A stretch of DNA of 64,000 nt from Roseiflexus castenholzii DSM 13941 (GTDB taxonomy: Bacteria > Chloroflexota > Chloroflexia > Chloroflexales > Roseiflexaceae): NCBI RefSeq assembly GCF_000017805.1, contig NC_009767.1:3286001-3350000 (forward strand). Direction: 5' to 3'. The notes beneath the pieces were generated by a model. It ran no database searches. It was not told the DNA's origin and was given only the letters and a program-made list of their open reading frames with translations. Made by a program: the position numbers and the translations under genes. Below, piece by piece: positions 49,021-56,526 of this stretch. Every line of letters begins with the position of its first letter. The stretch's first letter is position 1.

Positions 49021-51807
49021 ATGATACTCCTGATCCATGCGCGCAAAGCCGGCGCTCTGGCGCTGCTCACACTGCTCCTGGCGGTGCTGGTCGCCCCGGC
49101 GCTGGCGCAATCGAACCCAACGATTATCGACGAAACCGGCAATCTCGACGTTGCCGCCGTACAGCGTGCAGCACGGCCGCTCGTTGACCGCGGCGCGCGC
49201 GTGGGGGTGTTTCTGGTGCAGCGCGGCGGCGAGGACGACGCACTGCGCCAATATCAGCGCGCCGATCTCGCCAGCGGCAGCAACATCAATACCGACGTGA
49301 TCGCCATCTACGTGTCGTTCGACCCGCGCTACTCGGAGATTGCGTATGGCGATCGCTGGAATGCGGCGCTGCGCACGAACAACAATGTCGAAACAATCCG
49401 ACAGAACCAGTTGAACCCCGGACTGGCGAGCGGCAATGCGACCCGTGGCGTTGTTGACGCACTGACGGCAATTGAGCGCTCAATCGTCACACCGCCGACT
49501 CCCGCAGGTGGAACGACGGTCAACATTGATCCGGTTCCGATTGTCGGCGGCGTTATCTTCCTGGTGCTGCTGGCAGTCGCCGGTCCGATGCTCTGGAGTG
49601 GTTTCCAGAAGCGCCGTGCGGCAGCGAAGGCGCTGGAAACGGCGCGTACTGCGATGGACGAGGCGCGCCGTTTGGCAAGTTCCGCCATTGTCGATCTCAG
49701 CCAGGCGCTGCGCGATGCCCAGGAAAAAGCAAAGTTCGACCGCGTCTCCTACGCAGAGGCGGATGTTCGTCACCTTGCCGCGATGCAAGGCGACATCGAG
49801 CAGCAGTTCGCGCGCCTCCAGGAACGGTTTGCCGAGACGGAAAAGAGCCTGGTGTTGCGCAAAATGCCCGCGCTGGCTGACTATGAAGCCGCAGCACAGC
49901 AGTATCGCCAGATAGCGCAAGAAGCGAATGCTGTGCGCGAACGGTTGGTGCAGGTCGAAGCGCACCGCGCCGAACTCGACCGCATTGCACAGGCAGCGCC
50001 TGATGAGGTGGACCGGGCAAAAAAAGCGCTGGCTGACGTTGCCGCGCAACTCAGCGACCTCAGCGCCGATCTCCAGCCCGAGGCGGTGTTCCACTCCGCC
50101 GAATCGCTGGTCGAACGCGCTGAGCAATTGCTGAAGGAGCGCCGCGCTGCCGATGCAATCGCGGCAGCCGGGGCAGCGTCAGCCGCGATCACGGCGCTTG
50201 CCGGTGCGATTGCACGCATGCGCGACATCCAGGACGGTATCGCTGCCGGACGCGCGGCGGCTGAACGAGCGGCTGAGCAGGGGTTCCGCGTCGATGCGGG
50301 CATGGCATCGTTCAACACTGCCGAAGGGTTGCTGCGCCAGGCAGCGGCAGCATTGCCCATCATCGGACCCGAAGGCATCGCCGGTCTGCTCGACCAGGCG
50401 GACAAAGCGCGGGAACTGGGAGTCATCCGTGGCGGCGGGCTACCGGCGCGCTATCGCGCCAACCTCGAACGCATCGAAAAGATCAGAGCAGACGGCGAAG
50501 CGCTTGCTGCATTCATCGACGAGGGATGGCGCGTGTTCGACCTTGTCGATGAGTTTGCCGAGAGCGCCTGGAGCGACATTCGCGGCAACGGCAGCGAAGC
50601 CGAGCGCGCCGCCGACGAGGCGCAGGAACTGTGGGAGCGGGCTGCCGAACGCAACTCAATGGAGCGACAGGAGTTCATTGAAGCCGGCGCCGATCTCGAT
50701 CAGGCGGAGGAGCGCATCGCGTATGCGCGCGCGCTTATCGAGGCGATTATCAAGCGCCTGAAAGACCTGGAGGCGGCGCGTGACGCGGCGCGCGATGAGA
50801 TTGCGGCTGCCGAGGCGGACATTCTCCAGGGGCGCGCGTTCCTTGCCGCCAACGATCCCGATGTCGGCAAGGAACCGGAGAAACTGCTGGCGCGCGCTGA
50901 GTCGGCGCTGGCGCAGGCGCGCGCTGAAATGCAGCAGGAGCGCCCTGACTGGCTCCAGATCGTTCGCCTGGCGCATGAAGCCAATCACCTGGCGGATGAG
51001 GCGCTGCGCGGCGCGCGCTCCGAAGTCGAGGCAATGGATCGCTTGCGCGAACAACTGAAGCGTATGCAGCAGGTCGCCACGGCTGAAGTGCAGAAGATCG
51101 TTCAGTTCATAACCGTTCACTCGCGCGACATCCCGGTTGGCGCGAAGGACCGGATCAACGGCTTGCAGATCAACCTCCAGGCTGCCTATCGCGCAGCGCA
51201 GAGCGTTGAACAAAAGGAGGAAGCAGCGCGCGCTGAGGCGCTGCGCGACGCAATTGAGCGCTATACTGCGCTCGAACAGCAGGCTGCCCAGATCTATGCA
51301 GATATTCAGAACCACTATCAGCGCGTCGCTACGCTGCGGCAACAGGTGCGCACCGAAGCCGACCGCGCCCGATCGGCGATTATGCGCGCCGAGCAACTCT
51401 CGGCGCGCGCAGGAAATCTGGTGATGGCGAATGCGCGCGGCTTTGCGCTGCTCCAGGAAGCGCGCGCGAGTTACCATCAGATCGGCGAGGTCTCCAACGA
51501 AACCGACGCGCAGCGCGCGTTGGAGCGCGCGCACGACGCTTACAGCAAAGCCGAAAGTGCGTCGCGGATATTCGAGGAGCAGATCGCATCCGCTCACCGC
51601 AATCAGGACAGCCTTGGCGACTTCATCGGCGGCGTGCTGGTCGGAACACTGCTGAACGATCGCCCCCACCGCCGCAGCAGTTGGAGCGGGGGCAGCCGCA
51701 GCGGCGGCGGGTTCGGCGGCGGCGGACGCAGCGGCGGCGGGTTCGGCGGCGGCGGACGCAGCGGCGGCGGGTTCGGCGGCGGCGGACGCAGCGGCGGCGG
51801 ATGGTGA
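49021..51807 (+). CDS. TPM-domain envelope protein with long coiled coil and Gly-rich tail
   Basis: A 928-residue protein. A signal peptide ends near ALAQSNP (residues 24-30). A TPM-type domain follows (about 33-155: IDETGNLDVAAVQRAARPLV, DVIAIYVSFDPRYSEIAYGD), then a membrane helix (about 175-197) and some 650 residues of alpha-helical coiled coil rich in Ala, Glu and Arg on the other side. The tail is (GGRSGGGFGG)-type repeats from 30-base DNA repeats at about 51691-51807. TPM proteins are linked to membrane-protein quality control and photosystem repair in phototrophs. It stands alone on the plus strand. Confidence 0.88.
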   Translation: MILLIHARKAGALALLTLLLAVLVAPALAQSNPTIIDETGNLDVAAVQRAARPLVDRGARVGVFLVQRGGEDDALRQYQRADLASGSNINTDVIAIYVSFDPRYSEIAYGDRWNAALRTNNNVETIRQNQLNPGLASGNATRGVVDALTAIERSIVTPPTPAGGTTVNIDPVPIVGGVIFLVLLAVAGPMLWSGFQKRRAAAKALETARTAMDEARRLASSAIVDLSQALRDAQEKAKFDRVSYAEADVRHLAAMQGDIEQQFARLQERFAETEKSLVLRKMPALADYEAAAQQYRQIAQEANAVRERLVQVEAHRAELDRIAQAAPDEVDRAKKALADVAAQLSDLSADLQPEAVFHSAESLVERAEQLLKERRAADAIAAAGAASAAITALAGAIARMRDIQDGIAAGRAAAERAAEQGFRVDAGMASFNTAEGLLRQAAAALPIIGPEGIAGLLDQADKARELGVIRGGGLPARYRANLERIEKIRADGEALAAFIDEGWRVFDLVDEFAESAWSDIRGNGSEAERAADEAQELWERAAERNSMERQEFIEAGADLDQAEERIAYARALIEAIIKRLKDLEAARDAARDEIAAAEADILQGRAFLAANDPDVGKEPEKLLARAESALAQARAEMQQERPDWLQIVRLAHEANHLADEALRGARSEVEAMDRLREQLKRMQQVATAEVQKIVQFITVHSRDIPVGAKDRINGLQINLQAAYRAAQSVEQKEEAARAEALRDAIERYTALEQQAAQIYADIQNHYQRVATLRQQVRTEADRARSAIMRAEQLSARAGNLVMANARGFALLQEARASYHQIGEVSNETDAQRALERAHDAYSKAESASRIFEEQIASAHRNQDSLGDFIGGVLVGTLLNDRPHRRSSWSGGSRSGGGFGGGGRSGGGFGGGGRSGGGFGGGGRSGGGW
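51691..51806 (+). repeat. 30-bp tandem repeat encoding the Gly-rich tail
   Basis: About three and a half near-identical 30-base units (GCAGCGGCGGCGGGTTCGGC-based) encode GRSGGGFGGG repeats at the C-terminus of the TPM protein. Copy number probably varies between strains. Confidence 0.85.
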
Positions 51808-51830
51808 GTAGCGCGTAGGATGCACAAAAA

Positions 51831-51867
51831 CGAAATGCACCCCTCGACATGCTCAGAGTGCATTTCG
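51831..51867 (+). terminator. Hairpin after the TPM-protein gene
   Basis: CGAAATGCAC (51831-51840) and GTGCATTTCG (51858-51867) pair perfectly over ten bases with a 17-base loop, 24 bases after the stop codon. No T run follows, so it is a probable but not certain terminator. Confidence 0.55.
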
Positions 51868-51956
51868 CCGTTTGTCCACAGGTTTATGCGTTGCTCAGAA
51901 GAAAGCGCAAACGTGATAATACGATCCAGAACTCGCAGCGCGCGATGAGAGGCGCA

Positions 51957-52187
51957 TTACCGGGAGACGCTCTCACCTTCGTGCATTTCCCAGGGCATCG
52001 TCACAGCCGAATGCCCGTTCGTGCGCGGCTCGCGCAGAACCAGACGGGGACCGTAGGCGAGAAACAGGCTGTGGTTGCGCTCAGGGCAGCCCGGCGCCGT
52101 GCAACGCAAGTGATTGTTGTCGGGAACCAGCGCGCTGCCGCATGTTGGACAGTGGTACACCTGGTTTGAGTTGTCGTTCTGGGACAT
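51957..52187 (-). CDS. Small zinc-ribbon protein
   Basis: A 76-residue protein with a Cys-x2-Cys ... Cys-x4-Cys ribbon: YHCPTCGSALVPDNNHLRCT, then APGCPERN. The function is unknown; such proteins often bind nucleic acid or other proteins. The ATG at 52187 follows a GGAG-type site on the minus strand (TTTCGGAGCAATGCA). A strong hairpin lies in its leader, 34 to 55 bases upstream. Confidence 0.75.
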   Translation of the reverse strand: MSQNDNSNQVYHCPTCGSALVPDNNHLRCTAPGCPERNHSLFLAYGPRLVLREPRTNGHSAVTMPWEMHEGESVSR

Positions 52188-52220
52188 TGCATTGCTCCGA
52201 AATTTCAAGATATAAGAAAG

Positions 52221-52242
52221 CGCCCGCCTTGAGAGGCGGGCG
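52221..52242 (-). terminator. GC-rich leader hairpin before the zinc-ribbon gene
   Basis: CGCCCGCC and GGCGGGCG pair perfectly around a six-base loop. On the minus strand the stem is followed by CTTTCTTATAT, so it could be an intrinsic terminator or attenuator inside the leader of the zinc-ribbon gene. Confidence 0.55.
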
Positions 52243-52656
52243 ACATCTGCCCTGTGCGGCGTTCCTTGCCGTATATTTCGCTGCTTCATTCTAACACCAG
52301 ATGACGGTTTTGTAAAGCAATGAGGTGCATCCGCCAGAGCGTGAGCAAAGTCTGAAAGGGACGCGCAGACGAACACCCTCTCCTGAGGAGGCGTGATACA
52401 TCTCGAACCGATACATCCCGAGCAAGGCGCGCCACGAAGGCTACCGCGCAGCGCGCCTGACAATCGGGGGCGACCGCATTGAGGGATGGCTCTCAACAGC
52501 CTATCTGGTGCAAACACGACCGGCACATAGCCGGACACAGAGAGGGTGAAAACAATATCTCAGACGTAAGCGGTTGAAAAAAAGTCCATCGGGCGGGAAA
52601 GGCGTCATCGTGATGGTGACACCGATAAGCCGAACCGGATCGACCATCTGAGCTCG
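52243..52656. other. Non-coding spacer at the composition change
   Basis: No gene. Base composition drops from the GC-rich left side to the lower-GC right side within this stretch. I found no tRNA gene or att-like direct repeat here. Confidence 0.4.
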
Positions 52657-54474
52657 TTACGGCGTGATGGAATTGAGGCGCCACACCAGTGGCATCACAA
52701 TCAGCAAGGTAAGCAAACACACCACCGTCAATCCAAGACCCACACGTAAAAAATCGCCGGAGCGATAATTACCCGGCCCCATCATCAAGCTAACAGGATG
52801 GGCAATTGGGGTAAGAAAGGCTGTTGAACAACCGATGGCAACGGCGACAGCAATCGCTTGCGGATTCACGTGGGCATTCAACGCAGCACTGATCGCGATG
52901 GGACCGATAATGAGAGGAGTTACTTGTCCGCCGACCAACTGGGTCATGAGGACAGTTGTTAAAAACAGGCCGGTTAGCAATGCCATTGGCCCATAAACCA
53001 CTAGCTTACTTGTCAATAGCGTCCCTATTTTCGCGCCTAAACCGGTTTCGGTCAGAGCAATCCCTATCGGCAGCAGGCCAGCGATCATAGTTATCACCCG
53101 CCATTCGATGGCGCGATAGGCATCATCCATTGTAATACAACCGGATATGATCAACGCTGCGGCGCCGGCCAACATTGCCTCGCCCGTAGCAATCCAGCCA
53201 GTTGTTGCCGCAAGCAGTACAACCAGTGTAATGACCCCTGCAATCACTGCTTGCCGCCCAACAAGTTGTTCGGCCGGTTGGGTATGTAGGACGATAAAAC
53301 CGGGCTCCTCGGCCAATTGTTGAATACGGTCTAATGGGCCAGTAATTAGCAAAGCATCACCGGCGGCAAGCGGTATGGTACCGACGTTGGTACGATAACT
53401 GCGGCCTTCACGCCAGAGCGAGACAACGGTCAGCCCGAACTTCGTCCGAAAGCGGAGTTGTTGGAGTGTTTGGCCGGTAAACGGTGCACGCGGGCCAACG
53501 ATGACCTCAGCTAGCTCAATTGGTAAGTTTAGGTGATGCCCCGGCGTGCTATTGCGTCCGATGATGCAACCAAACTGTTCGAGTTGGGTCACACGATCTT
53601 CCCGACCTAATACCAGCAAAATATCCTCACCTCTCAGTTGTTCGGTAGGTGTCGGATGGAAGATTGCGGTGTGACCACGCCAAATAGCGATTACGGTCGT
53701 GCCCGTCAGGGCACTGATGTTAGCCTCGGCCAAGGTGGTCCCAACGATTTGGGCGTCTGGTGGTAGCCGTACTTCCCATAAGCGCTGATCGAGCTGATAG
53801 ATGCTACGGAGGTCAACTACACCCACCGTAGTGAGGGCGGCGGTTTCACGTGCAGGCAAGAGTCTACGGCCGATGAACAGCATGTAGAGCAGGCCGGTAA
53901 TGACCATCGGCCCGCCCGAAACGAGAAAATCGGCCATTGTCAAACCGCGTTGACCTTGGGCGATCAGATTTCCGCTGAGAATAATGTTGGATGTGGTAAA
54001 CAGCGTTGCCATACCGCCGAGGAGGGTGCCAAACGAAAGCGGCATTAAAATCTTTGAGGCCGGAATCTGGGCTTGGCGAGCAACCCGAACCGCTGCCGGC
54101 AAGAGGATGGCGCCGGCGGCAATGTTATTCATGACCAGGGAGAGAAGGGCGCCAGCGATCATAAAGACGGCGATCATGCGCGTTTCGCTCTTGCCACTGA
54201 GACCGGCGAGGTGATGAGCAACCCAGCGCACGGCGCCGGTTTGTTCGAGGGCAGCCGTGATAACCGACAGGCCAATAATAGTGATTACCGCTGAATTGCT
54301 AAAACCGCTGAAGGCTTCTTGCGGTGAGATGACGCGGGTCACGCCAAGCGTGACTAAAACGAGCAGTGCGGCTAGATCAGGACGGAGGCGGCCACTGATG
54401 ATGCAGCCGAGACCGGTTGTGGCAATGATGACCAAAAGGATTTCGCTCAAACTTAGAGGAAAGAGTGATGTCAT
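52657..54474 (-). CDS. SLC13-family permease with two RCK_C domains
   Basis: A 605-residue inner-membrane carrier of the divalent anion:sodium symporter/ArsB-like fold. About eleven hydrophobic helices are split by a cytoplasmic insert (about residues 200-400) with two TrkA-C-like domains: DAQIVGTTLAEANISALTGT, and later RAPFTGQTLQQLRFRTKFGL. SFGTLLGGMATLFTTSNIIL and AVAIGCSTAFLTPIAHPVSL are the paired transport signature loops. It probably carries sulfate, silicate or dicarboxylates; the ion is not certain. The ATG at 54474 is preferred over one 81 bases upstream that overlaps the neighbouring gene. Confidence 0.9.
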   Translation of the reverse strand: MTSLFPLSLSEILLVIIATTGLGCIISGRLRPDLAALLVLVTLGVTRVISPQEAFSGFSNSAVITIIGLSVITAALEQTGAVRWVAHHLAGLSGKSETRMIAVFMIAGALLSLVMNNIAAGAILLPAAVRVARQAQIPASKILMPLSFGTLLGGMATLFTTSNIILSGNLIAQGQRGLTMADFLVSGGPMVITGLLYMLFIGRRLLPARETAALTTVGVVDLRSIYQLDQRLWEVRLPPDAQIVGTTLAEANISALTGTTVIAIWRGHTAIFHPTPTEQLRGEDILLVLGREDRVTQLEQFGCIIGRNSTPGHHLNLPIELAEVIVGPRAPFTGQTLQQLRFRTKFGLTVVSLWREGRSYRTNVGTIPLAAGDALLITGPLDRIQQLAEEPGFIVLHTQPAEQLVGRQAVIAGVITLVVLLAATTGWIATGEAMLAGAAALIISGCITMDDAYRAIEWRVITMIAGLLPIGIALTETGLGAKIGTLLTSKLVVYGPMALLTGLFLTTVLMTQLVGGQVTPLIIGPIAISAALNAHVNPQAIAVAVAIGCSTAFLTPIAHPVSLMMGPGNYRSGDFLRVGLGLTVVCLLTLLIVMPLVWRLNSITP

Positions 54475-54497
54475 AACAGTCTGGGCATGGTTTGTAA

Positions 54498-54929
54498 CTA
54501 CTTCGCAAGTGCGATGATCACTACCCCAGCGCCGACGAACCCTATTCCCAACCATTCGCGCAATGAAGGCCGTTCGGCCAAAAGGATAACGGCAAAGATA
54601 GCAACCAGCACCACGCTTAATTTGTCAATCGGGGCGACTTTCGCCGCATCACCTTGTTGCAATGCGCGAAAATAACAGACCCAGGATGCACCGGTTGCTA
54701 ATGCCGATAAAACAAGGAACCCGAGCGTTTTCGAACCTAACGTGAAAGGATTGGTCCATTTGCCGGTGAACCATACAAAACCTGTCAAAACTACCACAAT
54801 CACGATGGTACGGATCAGGGTTGCCAGATCGGAGTCGACGCCTTGAATACCGATTTTGGCCAAAATAGTCGTGAGGGCAGCAAACACGGCTGAGAGCAAT
54901 GCCCATATGAGCCATCCATACGAGTTCAT
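54498..54929 (-). CDS. EamA-family transporter, single-domain
   Basis: A 143-residue membrane protein with five hydrophobic helices and one EamA repeat: YGWLIWALLSAVFAALTTIL, ALATGASWVCYFRALQQGDA, then LLAERPSLREWLGIGFVGAG. Full-length drug/metabolite transporters have two repeats; single-repeat forms pair as dimers. The substrate is unknown. It lies between a PRC-barrel protein and the SLC13 permease in one tight run. Confidence 0.88.
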   Translation of the reverse strand: MNSYGWLIWALLSAVFAALTTILAKIGIQGVDSDLATLIRTIVIVVVLTGFVWFTGKWTNPFTLGSKTLGFLVLSALATGASWVCYFRALQQGDAAKVAPIDKLSVVLVAIFAVILLAERPSLREWLGIGFVGAGVVIIALAK

Positions 54930-54944
54930 AACGTCTTCCTTCGA

Positions 54945-55463
54945 TTATTGCTTCGCTGCCAACGATGCGATCTCATCGCGGCGAACCGTCAGTGTGACCA
55001 AAAATTCGTCGATTGTGGCTACAAGATGAATCGGAATGCTAATATCACGGCTTCCCCACCAATAGCCGCGATGCAACAGAATGGCGACAATCCGCCAATC
55101 AGCATCGAGGTGCAAGGCGCTTACCCGGCCGATACGTCCGTTGCTGGCCATCACGCGCGCGTGTCGGCGGAGGAGAGGCAGTTGGATAGCGGTCGATGGT
55201 TCTGGATCGAGATGATACATCTCAATCGGCTCGCTAAAAGGATCACACTCGGTGAATTCATCATCCGTTATCGTCAATGTGATGGTATTATCGGTTACGC
55301 TATCAATAGCCAATACCGGCACCAATCGCTCGGCTGCGAGTAAGCCTTGTTCTTGTACCAGAATAGAAGTGAGGCGTAGTGATGGACGATCAAAGAATAC
55401 ACCACTCACGACCCCGCAGGGTGTAGTATGGCAGTACACAGTGGCATGAAGTGACAGCAACAT
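54945..55463 (-). CDS. PRC-barrel domain protein
   Basis: A 172-residue soluble protein that looks like two PRC-barrel repeats. The first is VSGVFFDRPSLRLTSILVQE, ERLVPVLAIDSVTDNTITLT. The second is NGRIGRVSALHLDADWRIVA, SRDISIPIHLVATIDEFLVT. PRC-barrels bind RNA (RimM) or photosynthetic reaction-centre subunits (PuhA), and similar two-repeat proteins occur in phototrophic Chloroflexi. The function here is unknown. It lies 9 bases after the AI-2E permease gene. Confidence 0.7.
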   Translation of the reverse strand: MLLSLHATVYCHTTPCGVVSGVFFDRPSLRLTSILVQEQGLLAAERLVPVLAIDSVTDNTITLTITDDEFTECDPFSEPIEMYHLDPEPSTAIQLPLLRRHARVMASNGRIGRVSALHLDADWRIVAILLHRGYWWGSRDISIPIHLVATIDEFLVTLTVRRDEIASLAAKQ

Positions 55464-55472
55464 AATCCCTCC

Positions 55473-56519
55473 CTATGAATTGGTCGTCCGATTCGATATC
55501 GCAAGGCTACGCCGTAACTCTTGTCCGCATGCTAGAATAACTACCGTGATCGGCACAGCAAAAAACACACCCACCACACCACCGGCTTTTGCTCCTACGA
55601 ACAAGGCAAGCAACATCAGCGCAGGATGGACACCGATGATCCGTCCGTAGAGTGCAGGGGCAATCACGTGTGATTCAAGTTCAACGACCACCACGTGAAA
55701 AACGATGACCCAGACCACCAACCACGGACTCACCGACAAGCTACTAATAACTGCTAATATGAGTGCGAAAGCACCACCCACATACGGTACGATCTCGAGT
55801 AAACCACCGACGATGCCGATGGTGAGGGCGAAAGGGACGCCAAGTACGCTCAGCCCGATACTATACACAACCACAAAATAGAGAGCGATCAAGATTTGGG
55901 CCCAGACCCAGCGAGTTAAGCGGCGACGTAACCGTTCGATGAAATCTTGCAGTCGCGGTTGAACAGCGGGTGGGATCCAGCTTGCTATCAACCGTTTTGG
56001 CAAGCCGGGATCGGTAATGAACAAAAAGCTCAACACGGTCACGATGAGCAAATCGAGCAATAAACCACCGGTACCAAAAAGGATGCGAACCACCGAATCG
56101 ATAAAGTTACCGAGTTGTTGACCGAGGTTGGGGATCGTGCTCTGGTGCATGCTCAGTACCGTACTGCCGATCACCGGTAGACCGGATACCCATGTGGTTA
56201 CTTGTTGGAACAGGTGTGGTCCTTGGCTGCGTAATGCTTGTGCTTCGATGCGGATCACCGGGATCAAAAGTTCGATTAGCGCGATCAACACTATACCACC
56301 GAGGATATACACGGCAAGGACGGTGATACCACGGGGCACATGCCAATGGGCCAGCCGCTCGGCAATTGGAGCAATCGCCAAGCTCAACAACGTAGCGCCA
56401 AAGAGGATACCAACCACTTCGAGCAACAGCGTCGCATAATGAATAATCAGCCAAGCAGCTACCACGGCACTGAGTAAACCAATCCAGCCGGCAACATGAC
56501 GAATGATAAATCGGCTCAT
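55473..56519 (-). CDS. AI-2E/PerM family membrane protein
   Basis: A 348-residue multi-helix membrane protein of the AI-2E exporter-like family. Eight hydrophobic segments are visible, with YGRIIGVHPALMLLALFVGA and FFAVPITVVILACGQELRRS near the C-terminus, both hallmark stretches. Members have been linked to autoinducer-2 export or sodium/proton exchange; the role here is not determined. It lies 7 bases after the GH15 gene. Confidence 0.92.
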   Translation of the reverse strand: MSRFIIRHVAGWIGLLSAVVAAWLIIHYATLLLEVVGILFGATLLSLAIAPIAERLAHWHVPRGITVLAVYILGGIVLIALIELLIPVIRIEAQALRSQGPHLFQQVTTWVSGLPVIGSTVLSMHQSTIPNLGQQLGNFIDSVVRILFGTGGLLLDLLIVTVLSFLFITDPGLPKRLIASWIPPAVQPRLQDFIERLRRRLTRWVWAQILIALYFVVVYSIGLSVLGVPFALTIGIVGGLLEIVPYVGGAFALILAVISSLSVSPWLVVWVIVFHVVVVELESHVIAPALYGRIIGVHPALMLLALFVGAKAGGVVGVFFAVPITVVILACGQELRRSLAISNRTTNS

Positions 56520-56526
56520 ATCGTCA

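Noticed and set aside
52001..52192. Alternative 63-codon frame over the zinc-ribbon gene
   Set aside because: It overlaps in a different frame; the other frame has the clear zinc-ribbon cysteines and a better ribosome-binding site.
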